Shown piece after piece: positions 44,704 through 54,103 of a stretch of DNA of 64,000 nt. Source of the stretch: Paraburkholderia ultramafica (lineage in GTDB: Bacteria; Pseudomonadota; Gammaproteobacteria; Burkholderiales; Burkholderiaceae); assembly GCF_902859915.1 (NCBI RefSeq), contig NZ_CADIKK010000014.1, positions 62,001 through 126,000 of the forward strand, read 5' to 3'. Positions within the stretch are counted from its first letter, which is position 1. Each line of letters starts with the position of its first letter. Under the pieces are notes generated by a model. That model made no database searches, was not told where the DNA came from, and saw only the letters and a list, made by a program, of their open reading frames with translations. Both the position numbers and the translations under genes were made by a program.

Positions 44704-45627
44704 TCACACCCACTCGCGCGGCACGAGAAAATCGCTGTAAAGACGCGCTTCCGGCGTGCCCGGTTCGGGATGCCAGTTGTAGCGCCAGTTCGCCACAGGC
44801 GGCATCGACATCAGGATCGATTCGGTGCGTCCGCCGCTCTGCAGTCCAAACAGTGTGCCACGGTCGAAGACCAGATTGAACTCGACATAGCGGCCGCGCC
44901 GGTACGCCTGGAACTCGCGCTCGGCCTCGCCGTACGGAATGTTGCGGCGCTTTTCGATGATCGGCAGGTACGCGTCGAGGAACGCGTCGCCGACGCTCCT
45001 GAGCATCGCGAACGATTGATCGAAGCCCGGCGCCGAGAAATCGTCGAAGAAAATCCCGCCGATGCCGCGCGGTTCGTTGCGGTGCCTGAGGAAGAAATAC
45101 TCGTCGCACCAGCGCTTGAAACTCGGGTAGAGGTCCGCGCCATAAGGCTGCAGCGCATCGCGGCAGGTGCGATGAAAGTGTTGCGCGTCTTCCTCATAGC
45201 CGTAGTACGGCGTCAGGTCCATGCCGCCACCGAACCAGAACACCGGTTCTTCGCCGGCCTTGGTCGCGATCAGCAAACGCACGTTCATATGCACGGTCGG
45301 GCAGTGCGGATTGTGCGGGTGCAGCACGAGCGACACGCCCATCGCTTCGAAGCCACGCCCGGCCAGCTGTGGCCGCGCCGCGGTCGCCGAACCCGGCAGC
45401 GCGTCGCCCGCGACGTCCGAGAAGCCGATGCCCGCCCGCTCGAAGAACTTGCCGCCTTCGAGGATCCGCGTGCAGCCGCCGCCGCGCAGCTTCTCGCCCG
45501 GCGCGCGCTGCCAGGCGTCGGTCGCGAACGGCGTGCCGTCGAACGCGCCGAGCGTGTCCGCGATATGCGTTTGCAGGCCTTGCAGCCAGCTGCGCACGGC
45601 CTGTGCGTCGTAGCTCGAATCGGTCAT
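44704..45627 (-). CDS. hemF: Oxygen-dependent coproporphyrinogen-III oxidase
   Basis: 307 residues from ATG 45627. [60 protein letters not shown] and [14 protein letters not shown] are the strongly conserved HemF blocks, including the His residues that bind substrate. It makes protoporphyrinogen IX from coproporphyrinogen III. It is part of the minus-strand housekeeping run between purD and nadD. Confidence 0.97.
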   Translation of the reverse strand: MTDSSYDAQAVRSWLQGLQTHIADTLGAFDGTPFATDAWQRAPGEKLRGGGCTRILEGGKFFERAGIGFSDVAGDALPGSATAARPQLAGRGFEAMGVSLVLHPHNPHCPTVHMNVRLLIATKAGEEPVFWFGGGMDLTPYYGYEEDAQHFHRTCRDALQPYGADLYPSFKRWCDEYFFLRHRNEPRGIGGIFFDDFSAPGFDQSFAMLRSVGDAFLDAYLPIIEKRRNIPYGEAEREFQAYRRGRYVEFNLVFDRGTLFGLQSGGRTESILMSMPPVANWRYNWHPEPGTPEARLYSDFLVPREWV

Positions 45628-45848
45628 GAGTGCAGATGCTGAGGGCGGCACGCTGGTCGTGCCGCGGGTTCTTGGTGAAGGGCGACGGCCGGGCCCGGGT
45701 CAGGGAGAAACCTGCGCAGGCGCGGCCGTACGGTGTTTCGCAGCGGGGCGACGGGCTTGCCGCGCGGACCGTCCCACCTGTTGCCGTGGGCGCGAAAACC
45801 CGCAGTGTAGCGCCGTTGGCGCGGCCCGCGGGCGAGCGGGGTGGTGGC

Positions 45849-47144
45849 TTACTGCTTGCCTTCGGTCCGGTCGTGCTTGCGGTTCAACGCACGGTAGCCG
45901 ATGTCGCGGCGATACTGCATGCCGTCGAACGAGATCTGGTTGATCGTTTCGTACGCGACCGATTGCGCGCTGCGCACCGAATCCGCCAGGCCGACCACGC
46001 ACAGCACGCGGCCGCCCGAGGTGGTCAGCTTGCCGTCGGCGAGCGTGGTGCCGGCGTGAAACGTGACCGAATCCGCGGTTTCGGCGGGGATGTCGTTGAT
46101 GCGGTCGCCCTTGCGCGGCGTGTCCGGATAGTTGTGCGCGGCGAGCACGACGCCCAGCGCGGTGCGGCGGTCCCAGTCCAGTTCGACCGTATCGAGCGTG
46201 CCGGCAATCGCCTGCTCGACCACTTTCGAATAGTCGCCCTTCAGACGCGCCATGATCGGCTGGGTTTCGGGGTCGCCCATGCGGCAGTTGAATTCGAGCG
46301 TTTTCGGGTTGCCTTGCGCGTCGATCATCAGGCCGGCGTACAGGAAGCCGGTGTAGCGGATGCCTTCCTTCTCCATGCCGCGCACGGTCGGCAGGATGAT
46401 TTCGCGCATCACGCGGGCATGCAGTTGCGGCGTGACGATCGGCGCGGGCGAGTATGCGCCCATGCCGCCGGTGTTCGGGCCCTGATCGCCGTCGAGCAGA
46501 CGCTTGTGGTCCTGGCTCGACGCGAGCGGCAGCACATGCTTGCCGTCGACCATCACGATGAAGCTCGCTTCCTCGCCGGCGAGGAATTCCTCGATCACGA
46601 CGCGCGCGCCGGCATCGCCGAGCTGGTTGTCCGACAGCATCATGTCGACCGCGGCGTGCGCTTCTTCCAGCGTCTGCGCGACCACCACGCCCTTGCCGGC
46701 GGCGAGGCCGTCGGCCTTGATGACGATCGGCGCGCCCTTGGCGTCGAGATACGCATGCGCGGCGGCGACGTCGGCGAAGGTTTCATATTCGGCGGTCGGG
46801 ATCGCGTGGCGCTTCATGAACGCCTTCGCGAAATCTTTCGAGCTTTCGAGCTGCGCGGCTTCCTTGGTCGGCCCGAAAATCTTCAGACCGCGCGAGCGGA
46901 ACAGGTTGACGATGCCGGCCGCAAGCGGCGCTTCCGGCCCGACCAGCGTGAAGGCGATCTGTTCCTGCTCGACGAAGTCGGCGAGCGCGGCCGGCTCGGT
47001 GATGTCGATGTTGCGCAGACGCTCGTCCTGGGCGGTGCCGCCGTTGCCCGGCGCCACGTAGACGAGCTGAACCCGCGGCGATTGCGCGAGCTTCCACGCG
47101 AGTGCATGTTCGCGACCGCCGGAACCGACGACGAGTAACTTCAT
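45849..47144 (-). CDS. purD: Phosphoribosylamine-glycine ligase
   Basis: 431 residues from ATG 47144. MKLLVVGSGGREHALAWKLA and VGPEAPLAAGIVNLFR open the N-domain; the ATP-grasp part has PIVIKADGLAAGKGVVVA and the signature FNCRMGDPETQPIMARLKGD. It catalyses the second step of purine synthesis (GAR synthetase). A 221 bp gap separates it from hemF. The region 47145-47411 upstream has no other gene. Confidence 0.97.
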   Translation of the reverse strand: MKLLVVGSGGREHALAWKLAQSPRVQLVYVAPGNGGTAQDERLRNIDITEPAALADFVEQEQIAFTLVGPEAPLAAGIVNLFRSRGLKIFGPTKEAAQLESSKDFAKAFMKRHAIPTAEYETFADVAAAHAYLDAKGAPIVIKADGLAAGKGVVVAQTLEEAHAAVDMMLSDNQLGDAGARVVIEEFLAGEEASFIVMVDGKHVLPLASSQDHKRLLDGDQGPNTGGMGAYSPAPIVTPQLHARVMREIILPTVRGMEKEGIRYTGFLYAGLMIDAQGNPKTLEFNCRMGDPETQPIMARLKGDYSKVVEQAIAGTLDTVELDWDRRTALGVVLAAHNYPDTPRKGDRINDIPAETADSVTFHAGTTLADGKLTTSGGRVLCVVGLADSVRSAQSVAYETINQISFDGMQYRRDIGYRALNRKHDRTEGKQ

Positions 47145-47411
47145 GTGAATCCCCGAGACTTGAAAACCATAAACGGCTGAAGCGGTAAGCTCAGCCGTGC
47201 AATAAAAACAGCGAGATTCGCGCCGGGCTCCTTGCGCCGATGAGGCGGCGGGCGGAACCCATGGCGAATCCGGGCGGAACCGGCGTGGCAGCGCGCAGAC
47301 GCGCACCCATGTTCAAACGCCCGCTCAGCAACAATGCGCGGGCCAGCCGGCGGCGCGGCGCGGCGTTCGGGTTCAAGGCGAGCCCGCGCGCCACGCTCGG
47401 CCGGTGCACGC

Positions 47412-48140
47412 TCATTCGTCGGCGATCGCGGCGTTTGTATAGACTTCCTGCACGTCGTCCAGATTCTCCAGCGCGTCGAGCAGCTTCTGCATTTTCACGG
47501 CGTCGTCGCCGGTGAACTCGACTTCCGTCTGAGGCTTCATCGTCACCTCGGCCAGTTCGGCCTTGAAGCCCGCGGCTTCGAGCGCGCTCTTCACCTTCGG
47601 GAAATCGTTCGGCGGGCACAGCACTTCGATACTGCCGTCGTCATTCGTGACGACGTCGTCGGCGCCGGCTTCGAGCGCGGCTTCCATCAACTTGTCTTCG
47701 GCCGTGCCGGGCGCGAACAGGAACTGGCCGACATGATCGAACATGAACGACACCGAACCGTCCGTGCCCATGTTGCCGCCGTTCTTCGAGAACGCGTGAC
47801 GCACTTCCGCGACCGTGCGGGTGCGGTTGTCGGTCATCGTGTCGACGATCACCGCCGCGCCGCCGATGCCGTAGCCTTCGTAGCGGATTTCTTCGTAGCT
47901 CGCACCGTCCACGCCACCCACGCCGCGCTGGATCGCGCGGTTGACGTTGTCTTTCGGCATGTTGGCGTCGTACGCCTTTTCGACGGCGAGCCGCAGACGC
48001 GGGTTCGAGTCGATGTCGCCGCCGCCCATGCGCGCCGCGACCTGAATTTCCTTGATGAGCCGCGTCCAGACCTTGCCGCGCTTGGCATCGGCCGCTGCTT
48101 TCTTATGCTTGATGTTGGCCCATTTCGAATGACCCGCCAT
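47412..48140 (-). CDS. yebC: YebC/PmpR-family translation/transcription factor
   Basis: 242 residues from ATG 48140. [20 protein letters not shown] is the invariant YebC start; [20 protein letters not shown] and [18 protein letters not shown] (the GNLG-like motif) follow, and the C-terminal domain ends AIADE. Recent work ties the family to relieving ribosome stalling at poly-proline; older work calls it a transcriptional regulator. The usual neighbour of ruvC is absent; here it precedes purD. Confidence 0.95.
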   Translation of the reverse strand: MAGHSKWANIKHKKAAADAKRGKVWTRLIKEIQVAARMGGGDIDSNPRLRLAVEKAYDANMPKDNVNRAIQRGVGGVDGASYEEIRYEGYGIGGAAVIVDTMTDNRTRTVAEVRHAFSKNGGNMGTDGSVSFMFDHVGQFLFAPGTAEDKLMEAALEAGADDVVTNDDGSIEVLCPPNDFPKVKSALEAAGFKAELAEVTMKPQTEVEFTGDDAVKMQKLLDALENLDDVQEVYTNAAIADE

Positions 48141-48644
48141 ACCTTTCTCCGTCGCGCGCGCCAGCGGGGCGCACGCATAGTGCAATTGTCGTTGCGATGT
48201 CGGGCGCTTGCGTTGCGTGCGCCTCGATGTCAAACCGTCTGGTGTGAGACCGCCCGGCGGCCGCCCGTGCGGACCAGCCGCTCGCGGCGAACCGGCCGTG
48301 TAGCGAACCGCCCGTATCAAACCGTCTTTAGCCTGCTCACGCCTCGCCGGGCCCGGCTAGCGGGACCGAAGGTCGGCAGCACGGTTGGGGCGGGGCGGCT
48401 GGCGTGCGGCAAACCCGGCGCCGGCGCTGCAAGCCCGAGTCAAGGCGCGATGCGCGACGTGGCGGTGCAGGCGGTGACGCGGATTGAGCCGCTCCTTGAG
48501 CGGACTCGGATTTTATCACGCCGCCGGGATGCGGCAGAGGGTGACGTAGCCGGAAACTACGCGGAAAGTGCACGGGCGCGGGCAGGCGGCGGCGTTTTTG
48601 CGCCCGCCGCCGGCATTTTTTTTCAGCCCGCGATTAGCCCGCCC
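48141..48644. other. Gap between upp and yebC with hairpin
   Basis: No gene recognised in about 500 GC-rich bases. A hairpin at about 48577-48603 (GGCGGCGGCG, TTTTT loop, GCGCCCGCCGCC) downstream of upp may end its transcript. A promoter for yebC is presumably near 48180-48500. Confidence 0.4.
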
Positions 48645-49295
48645 TCAGTTTTTCGTGCCGAACAGCCGGTCGCCGGCGTCGCCGAGACCCGGCACGATGT
48701 ACGCGTGCTCGTTCAGGTGCGAATCGAGCGACGCGATGAACAGCTTGACGTCCGGATGGGCATTCTGGAACACCTGCACGCCCTCCGGCGCGGCGACCAG
48801 CGCGAGGAACATGATGTTTTCGGCGGCCACGTTGCGACGCTTGAGGACGTCGACCGCGTGCACGGCGGAGTAGCCGGTCGCGACCATCGGATCGCACAGG
48901 ATGAACACGCGGTCCTCCAGATCCGGCAGGCGCACCAGATATTCGACCGGACGATGATCGTCGGCGCGATACACGCCGATGTGGCCCACCCGCGCCGACG
49001 GCACCAGCTCCAGCAGGCCGTCCGACATGCCGATGCCGGCGCGCAGCACCGGCACGATCGCGAGTTTCTTGCCGGCGATCACCGGCGCGTCGATCTCGAC
49101 GAGCGGCGTGGTGATGCGGCGCGTAGTCATCGGCAGGTTGCGGGTGATCTCGTAGCCCATCAGCAGCGTGATTTCGCGCAGCAGCTCGCGGAACGTGCGC
49201 GTCGAGGTGTCCCGGTCGCGCATGTGCGACAGCTTGTGCTGGATCAGCGGGTGATCGAGGATGAAAAGATTGGGAAAACGGCTGTCCTGGGTCAT
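48645..49295 (-). CDS. upp: Uracil phosphoribosyltransferase
   Basis: 216 residues from ATG 49295. [20 protein letters not shown] at the start; [20 protein letters not shown] and the PRPP loop [18 protein letters not shown]; the C-terminal [14 protein letters not shown] closes the uracil site. It salvages uracil to UMP. It is divergent from the SDR gene. Confidence 0.96.
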   Translation of the reverse strand: MTQDSRFPNLFILDHPLIQHKLSHMRDRDTSTRTFRELLREITLLMGYEITRNLPMTTRRITTPLVEIDAPVIAGKKLAIVPVLRAGIGMSDGLLELVPSARVGHIGVYRADDHRPVEYLVRLPDLEDRVFILCDPMVATGYSAVHAVDVLKRRNVAAENIMFLALVAAPEGVQVFQNAHPDVKLFIASLDSHLNEHAYIVPGLGDAGDRLFGTKN

Positions 49296-49537
49296 GGCGG
49301 GGGCGCGCGCGGCGGCAAGAAGGATCAATTCGGGGATCGGTTCGGCGCGCCGCCAGGTCCGCAAAGCGGCTGACCGGCGGATGCGCCACGGCGCAAGTTT
49401 ACCGAAAGAGTGCCGCCCGAAGATACCGGAGATTGCAGCGAGCCGGCGCAGTCCGGCACCGATTCTTCTAGAATCGGGGGAAGCTTTGCAACGCCCGGCG
49501 CGCCGATGCGCCAGGACAACGCCACGAGGACGCATAC

Positions 49538-50317
49538 ATGGACATGGGAATCGCAGGACGCACCGCGCTGGTTTGCGCGGCCAGCAAGGGTTTGGGACGC
49601 GGCTGCGCGGAGGCGCTCGCCGCCGAAGGCGTCAACCTGACGATCGTCGCGCGCACCGCGGAAACGCTGGAGGCGACCGCGGCGGAGATTCGCCAGCAGA
49701 GCGGCGTGGAAGTGACGACGGTGGCGTGCGACATCACCACGCCTGAAGGCCGCGCCGCGGCGCTCGCTGCCTGTCCGCAGCCGGACATCCTGGTCAACAA
49801 CGCGGGCGGCCCGCCGCCGGGCGACTTCCGCAACTTCACGCACGAGGACTGGATTCGCGCGCTGGAGAGCAACATGCTCACGCCGATCGAACTGATCCGC
49901 GCGACCATCGACTCGATGAGCGCGCGCGGCTATGGACGCATCGTCAACATCACGAGTTCGGCGGTGAAGGCGCCGATCGACGTGCTGGGCCTGTCGAACG
50001 GCGCGCGTTCGGGGCTCACCGGCTTTGTCGCCGGACTCGCGCGCAAGGTGGCGCCGACCGGCGTGACGATCAACAACCTGCTGCCGGGCCTGTTCGACAC
50101 CGACCGCATCGCGGTCACGGTCGAGGCGCAGGCCAAGGCGCAAAACATTTCCATCGACGACGCGCGCAAGCAGCGGATGAAAGCGATCCCCGCCGGCCGC
50201 TTCGGCCATCGCGACGAATTCGGCCGCGCGTGCGCGTTCCTGTGCAGCGTGCATGCCGGGTACATCACCGGGCAGAACTGGCTGATCGACGGCGGCGCTT
50301 ATCCGGGCACGTTCTGA
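49538..50317 (+). CDS. Short-chain dehydrogenase with atypical active site
   Basis: 259 residues. Rossmann motif [24 protein letters not shown] at 87-90, and C-terminal DGGAYPG as in classical SDRs. The catalytic Ser is at 140/141 ([10 protein letters not shown]), but the YxxxK pair is replaced by S153 and R157 ([10 protein letters not shown]). This is a known pattern in a subgroup annotated 3-oxoacyl-ACP reductase-like; whether these still reduce ketones is uncertain. Length and other motifs are normal, so this is not decay. Confidence 0.88.
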   Translation: MDMGIAGRTALVCAASKGLGRGCAEALAAEGVNLTIVARTAETLEATAAEIRQQSGVEVTTVACDITTPEGRAAALAACPQPDILVNNAGGPPPGDFRNFTHEDWIRALESNMLTPIELIRATIDSMSARGYGRIVNITSSAVKAPIDVLGLSNGARSGLTGFVAGLARKVAPTGVTINNLLPGLFDTDRIAVTVEAQAKAQNISIDDARKQRMKAIPAGRFGHRDEFGRACAFLCSVHAGYITGQNWLIDGGAYPGTF

Positions 50318-50408
50318 ACGGGCGGGTGCCGGAGCGGCGGTTCCGGCATCGCCAGGCAGCATCACCACACAACAACGACAATCACAACGGTTTCAGGAGC
50401 CTTACGTC

Positions 50409-50798
50409 ATGACAACCCGCATTGCGCTGATCGCGCACGATCACAAGAAGGACGACATCGTCAAACTGGCCGGCGAATATGTCGATACGCTCAGGCGCTG
50501 CGAAATCGTCGCGACTGGCACGACCGGCGGGCGTATCAGCGACACGCACGGCCTGACGGTCGAGCGGATGCTGTCCGGCCCGCATGGCGGCGACCTGCAG
50601 ATCGGCGCGCAACTCGCGGAAGGGCGGGTGGACGTGGTGATCTTCCTGCGCGACCCGATGACGCCGCAACCGCACGAACCGGACATCAACGCACTGGTGC
50701 GCGCGTGCGACGTGCACAACATCCCATGCGCGACCAACATCTCGACCGCGCGCATGGTGCTCGACGTGCTGGCCTTGCGCCTCACGCAGCAGGTCTGA
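50409..50798 (+). CDS. mgsA: Methylglyoxal synthase
   Basis: 129 residues, slightly short of the E. coli 152. [40 protein letters not shown] (phosphate-binding Thr/Gly loop) and [20 protein letters not shown] (catalytic Asp region) are conserved. It converts dihydroxyacetone phosphate to methylglyoxal. It lies 91 bp after the SDR gene and ahead of the quinone oxidoreductase. Confidence 0.94.
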   Translation: MTTRIALIAHDHKKDDIVKLAGEYVDTLRRCEIVATGTTGGRISDTHGLTVERMLSGPHGGDLQIGAQLAEGRVDVVIFLRDPMTPQPHEPDINALVRACDVHNIPCATNISTARMVLDVLALRLTQQV

Positions 50799-50854
50799 GG
50801 GCTCGCTCGCGGCCGCTTGAACAACGCTCGAACAAAACCCCCGTCAAGGAGATG

Positions 50855-51829
50855 ATGGTGAAAGCAATCCGATTCGATAAGACCGGCGGCCCTGAAGTGA
50901 TGAAATGGGTCGATGTGGAAGTGGGCGAGCCCGGCACCGGCGAGATTCGCATCCGGCAGACGGCGGTCGGGCTGAACTATATCGACGTGTATTTCCGCAC
51001 CGGCCTGTATCCGCTGCCGTTGCCCGGCGGCCTCGGCATGGAAGCGGCCGGCGAGGTCAGCGCGGTCGGCGCGGGCGTCACAGGTCTGCAAGCGGGCGAC
51101 CGCGTCGCCTACGTGGCGCGCCCGCCCGGCGCGTATGCGCAGGAGCGCGTGCTGCCGGCCTCGCAGGTCGTCAAGGTGCCCGACGCGTTGAGCGACGAGC
51201 AGGCCGCGTCGGCGATGCTGCAAGGTCTGACCGCGCAATATCTGCTGCGCCGCACGTACCCGGTGAAGGCCGGCGACACGATCCTGATCCAGGCGGCGGC
51301 GGGCGGCGTCGGTCTGCTCGTGTGCCAGTGGGCCAAGGCACTCGGCGCGACCGTGATCGGCACGGTCGGCTCCGATGAAAAAGCGCAGATCGCGAAAGCG
51401 CACGGCTGCGACCACGCGATCGTCTATACGCGCGAGAACTTCACGAAGCGCGTGCGCGAGATCACCAACGGCGCGGGCGTGCCGGTGGTGTACGACTCGA
51501 TCGGCAAGGACACGTTTACGGGCTCGCTCGATTGCCTCGCGCCGCTCGGCATGTTCGTGAGCTTCGGCAATGCGTCGGGGCCGCTGCCGCCGATCGATTC
51601 GTCGGAGTTCGCCGGACGCGGCTCGCTGTTCTTCACGCGCCCGACGCTGTTCACGTATATCGCGAAGCGCAGCGATTACGAGGCGATGTCGGCGGAACTG
51701 TTCGACGTGATCGCGTCGGGCAAGGTCAAGACGAGCATCAATCAGCGTTACGCGCTGGCGGATGTCGGTCAGGCTCACGCGGATCTCGAAGGCCGCCGCA
51801 CTACGGGCTCGACCGTGCTGCTGCCGTAA
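50855..51829 (+). CDS. qor: Quinone oxidoreductase (QorA type)
   Basis: 324 residues. AAGGAG at 50846-50851; starts at 50852, 50855 or GTG 50858 are possible, with M-V-K-A-I-R typical. GLNYIDVYFRTGLYPLPLPG and GMEAAGEVSAVGAGVTGLQA, then cofactor loop ILIQAAAGGVGLLVCQWAKA, and LVSFGNASGP-like FVSFGNASGPLPPID, match NADPH-dependent QOR. It lacks the zinc ligands of true alcohol dehydrogenases. It may reduce enals or quinones, possibly in concert with methylglyoxal stress next door (inference). Confidence 0.92.
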   Translation: MVKAIRFDKTGGPEVMKWVDVEVGEPGTGEIRIRQTAVGLNYIDVYFRTGLYPLPLPGGLGMEAAGEVSAVGAGVTGLQAGDRVAYVARPPGAYAQERVLPASQVVKVPDALSDEQAASAMLQGLTAQYLLRRTYPVKAGDTILIQAAAGGVGLLVCQWAKALGATVIGTVGSDEKAQIAKAHGCDHAIVYTRENFTKRVREITNGAGVPVVYDSIGKDTFTGSLDCLAPLGMFVSFGNASGPLPPIDSSEFAGRGSLFFTRPTLFTYIAKRSDYEAMSAELFDVIASGKVKTSINQRYALADVGQAHADLEGRRTTGSTVLLP

Positions 51830-51904
51830 GCGGGGATCCGGGAGGTAGCAGTACGCAGCCGCCTCGACGCGGCGGCCAACCCCGCGCCATACCGCGCACG
51901 ACAC

Positions 51905-51940
51905 GCAAGGCCGTTCTATCACACGATGGAACGGCCTTGC
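51905..51940. terminator. Perfect 12 bp hairpin terminator after qor
   Basis: GCAAGGCCGTTC (51905-51916), 12-base loop, GAACGGCCTTGC (51929-51940), followed by TCGTTT. It separates qor from kdp; with symmetrical arms it could act on both strands. Confidence 0.7.
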
Positions 51941-51944
51941 TCGT

Positions 51945-52040
51945 TTACGCGATCTTTATACGCGCCTCCCCATCTTTGACCAGCCCTTTACGCACTTCGG
52001 CATACCGTTGCACCTATCCAAAGTCCGTGAGTGGAGAACT
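51945..52040 (+). promoter_or_regulatory. Probable kdp promoter region
   Basis: Between the terminator and the first kdp gene. TTTATACG with nearby T-rich ATCTTT resembles the TTTATA-type KdpE site of E. coli, and TTGACC (51977-51982) is a possible -35. No clear -10 is seen. KdpE control is known for the family; the site itself is inferred. Confidence 0.4.
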
Positions 52041-52044
52041 AAAA

Positions 52045-52158
52045 ATGGATGTGCTGTATGTCGGGGGCCTGGTGCTGTTTGCCGCGCTGACCTTTGGCTT
52101 GATTGCCGGCTGCGAGAAGTTGATGCAGTTCCGTCGAGGCCAGGGAGAGCGCTCATGA
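52045..52158 (+). CDS. 37-residue single-TM protein at the head of the kdp operon
   Basis: MDVLYVGGLVLFAALTFGLI then AGCEKLMQFRRGQGERS: one TM helix with a basic cytoplasmic tail. GGAG precedes ATG 52045 by 6 bases. It overlaps kdpF by four bases (ATGA), so translation is coupled. Similar small proteins precede kdpA in some actinobacteria and proteobacteria. Its composition and position suggest an additional small subunit or stabiliser of the Kdp complex; no function is established. Confidence 0.65.
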   Translation: MDVLYVGGLVLFAALTFGLIAGCEKLMQFRRGQGERS

Positions 52159-52247
52159 ACTGGATCCTCTGGTTGTCCGGAGCGGCCACCGCGCTGCTGT
52201 TTATCTATCTGGTCTATGCGCTGTTGCGCGCGGAGGACATTGAATGA
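52155..52247 (+). CDS. kdpF: KdpF, small subunit of the K+-transporting ATPase
   Basis: 30 residues, MNWILWLSGAATALLFIYLV then YALLRAEDIE. A single TM and the YLxYALLR-xE end are typical of KdpF. It stabilises the KdpFABC complex. It overlaps both neighbours by four bases (ATGA). Confidence 0.9.
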   Translation: MNWILWLSGAATALLFIYLVYALLRAEDIE

Positions 52248-54049
52248 ACTCGAACAATGTCCTGCAGGCGGGCCTGTTCATCGTCGTGCTGCTGGCCGCC
52301 GCGGTGCCGATGGCCCGCTATCTGGGCGCGGTGATGGACGGCAGCTCGCGCGTGGTCCGTTTCGGCGGTCCGCTCGAACGTCTGCTGTACCGCATCGCGG
52401 GCGTCGATCCGTCGAAGGAAATGAGCTGGAAGCACTATGCGATCGCCACGATTGCGTTCAATGTGCTCGGCGTGTCGTTCCTTTATGTGCTGTTGCGCGT
52501 GCAAGGCTGGCTGCCGGGCAACCCGCAGCAGTTCGGCCCGATGACGGTCGACGGCGCGTTCAATACGGCGGTCAGCTTCGTGACCAACACCAACTGGCAG
52601 GACTACACGCCTGAACAAACCGTCGGCTATCTGACGCAGATGCTCGGCCTGACCGTGCAGAACTTCTTCTCGGCAGCCACCGGCATCGTGGTGGTGATCG
52701 CGCTGATTCGCGGCTTCGCGCGTCACACTGCGCAAACCATCGGCAACTTCTGGGTCGATATCACGCGCGTGACGCTGTACGTGTTGCTGCCGATGTCGAT
52801 GGTCATCGCGGCGTTGCTGATGAGCCAGGGCGTGATCCAGAACTTCAAGGCCTATCAGGACGTACCCACGCTGCAGACCACCACCTACGCCGCGCCGAAA
52901 CTCGATGCGCAAGGCAATCCGGTGAAGGACGCGAAGGGCAATCCGGTCACGGTCGATACGCCGGTGAAGACGCAAACCATCGCGATGGGTCCGGTTGCGT
53001 CGCAGGAAGCGATCAAGATGCTCGGCACCAACGGCGGCGGCTTCTTTAACGGCAACTCGGCGCATCCGTACGAGAACCCGACGCCGTTCTCGAACTTCGT
53101 TCAGATCCTCTCGATCCTGATCATCCCGGCGGCGCTCGCGCTGGTATTCGGGCGGATGATCGGCGACCGCAAGCAGGGCGTGGCCGTGCTCGCGGCGATG
53201 ACGATCGCGTTCGGCGTCTGCGTGTTCGGCGAGATTGGCGCGGAGCAGAGCGGCAATCCGGCGCTCACGGCGTTGCACGTCGATCAGTCGGCGAATGCGT
53301 TGCAGTCGGGCGGCAATGCGGAAGGCAAGGAAACGCGCTTCGGTATCGCGCAGTCGGGCATCTTCACGATCGCGACCACGGCGGCTTCGTGCGGCGCGGT
53401 CGCCAATACGCACGATTCGCTGACGCCGATCGGCGGTCTCTATCCGATGCTGCTGATTCAGCTTGGCGAAGTGATCTTCGGCGGCGTGGGTTCCGGCATG
53501 TACGGGATGCTCGTCTTCGCACTGCTGGCGGTGTTCGTCGCGGGCCTGATGATCGGCCGCACGCCTGAATATGTCGGCAAGAAGATCGAAGCGTACGAGA
53601 TGAAGATGGTGTCGATCGTCGTGCTGCTCACGCCGCTGCTGGTGCTGGTCGGCACGTCGATCGCAGTGTTGAGCGATGCGGGCAAGGCCGGCATCCTCAA
53701 CCCCGGCGCGCACGGCTTCTCCGAAATTCTCTACGCGTTCAGTTCGGCCGCCAACAACAACGGCAGCGCGTTTGCGGGCCTGACGGTCAGCACGCCGTTC
53801 TACAACTGGCTCACCGCGATCGCGATGTGGTTCGGCCGCTTCGGCACGATCATTCCGGTGCTCGCGATCGCCGGCTCGCTCGCGGCGAAGAAGCGCATCG
53901 GCGTGACCGGCGGCACGCTGCCGACGCACGGCCCGCTGTTCGTCGTGCTGCTGCTCGGCACGGTGCTGCTGGTCGGCGCGCTGACTTATGTGCCTGCGCT
54001 CGCGCTCGGTCCTGGTGTCGAACATCTGATGATGATGGGCGCGCATTGA
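52244..54049 (+). CDS. kdpA: KdpA, K+-binding channel-like subunit
   Basis: 601 residues, the standard length is ~560. Four pseudo-repeats carry the selectivity-filter-like loops, for example AVSFVTNTNWQDYT, GTNGGGFFNGNSAHPYENPT, and later ATTAASCGAVANTHDSLTPI and ANNNGSAFAGLTVSTPFY. It selects and passes K+ to the KdpB ATPase. The insert after YAAPKLDAQG (PVKDAKGNPVTVDTPVKTQT) is longer than in E. coli. Confidence 0.97.
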   Translation: MNSNNVLQAGLFIVVLLAAAVPMARYLGAVMDGSSRVVRFGGPLERLLYRIAGVDPSKEMSWKHYAIATIAFNVLGVSFLYVLLRVQGWLPGNPQQFGPMTVDGAFNTAVSFVTNTNWQDYTPEQTVGYLTQMLGLTVQNFFSAATGIVVVIALIRGFARHTAQTIGNFWVDITRVTLYVLLPMSMVIAALLMSQGVIQNFKAYQDVPTLQTTTYAAPKLDAQGNPVKDAKGNPVTVDTPVKTQTIAMGPVASQEAIKMLGTNGGGFFNGNSAHPYENPTPFSNFVQILSILIIPAALALVFGRMIGDRKQGVAVLAAMTIAFGVCVFGEIGAEQSGNPALTALHVDQSANALQSGGNAEGKETRFGIAQSGIFTIATTAASCGAVANTHDSLTPIGGLYPMLLIQLGEVIFGGVGSGMYGMLVFALLAVFVAGLMIGRTPEYVGKKIEAYEMKMVSIVVLLTPLLVLVGTSIAVLSDAGKAGILNPGAHGFSEILYAFSSAANNNGSAFAGLTVSTPFYNWLTAIAMWFGRFGTIIPVLAIAGSLAAKKRIGVTGGTLPTHGPLFVVLLLGTVLLVGALTYVPALALGPGVEHLMMMGAH

Positions 54050-54103
54050 GCGATCAACGCGACCAACGACTGAACCAGCGCAAACGGGATATTCGAGGAT
54101 TCA

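Noticed and set aside
52214-54046. Long antisense frame over kdpA
   Set aside because: Same composition artefact; low-complexity His/Arg/Asp sequence, and kdpA is unmistakable on the plus strand.
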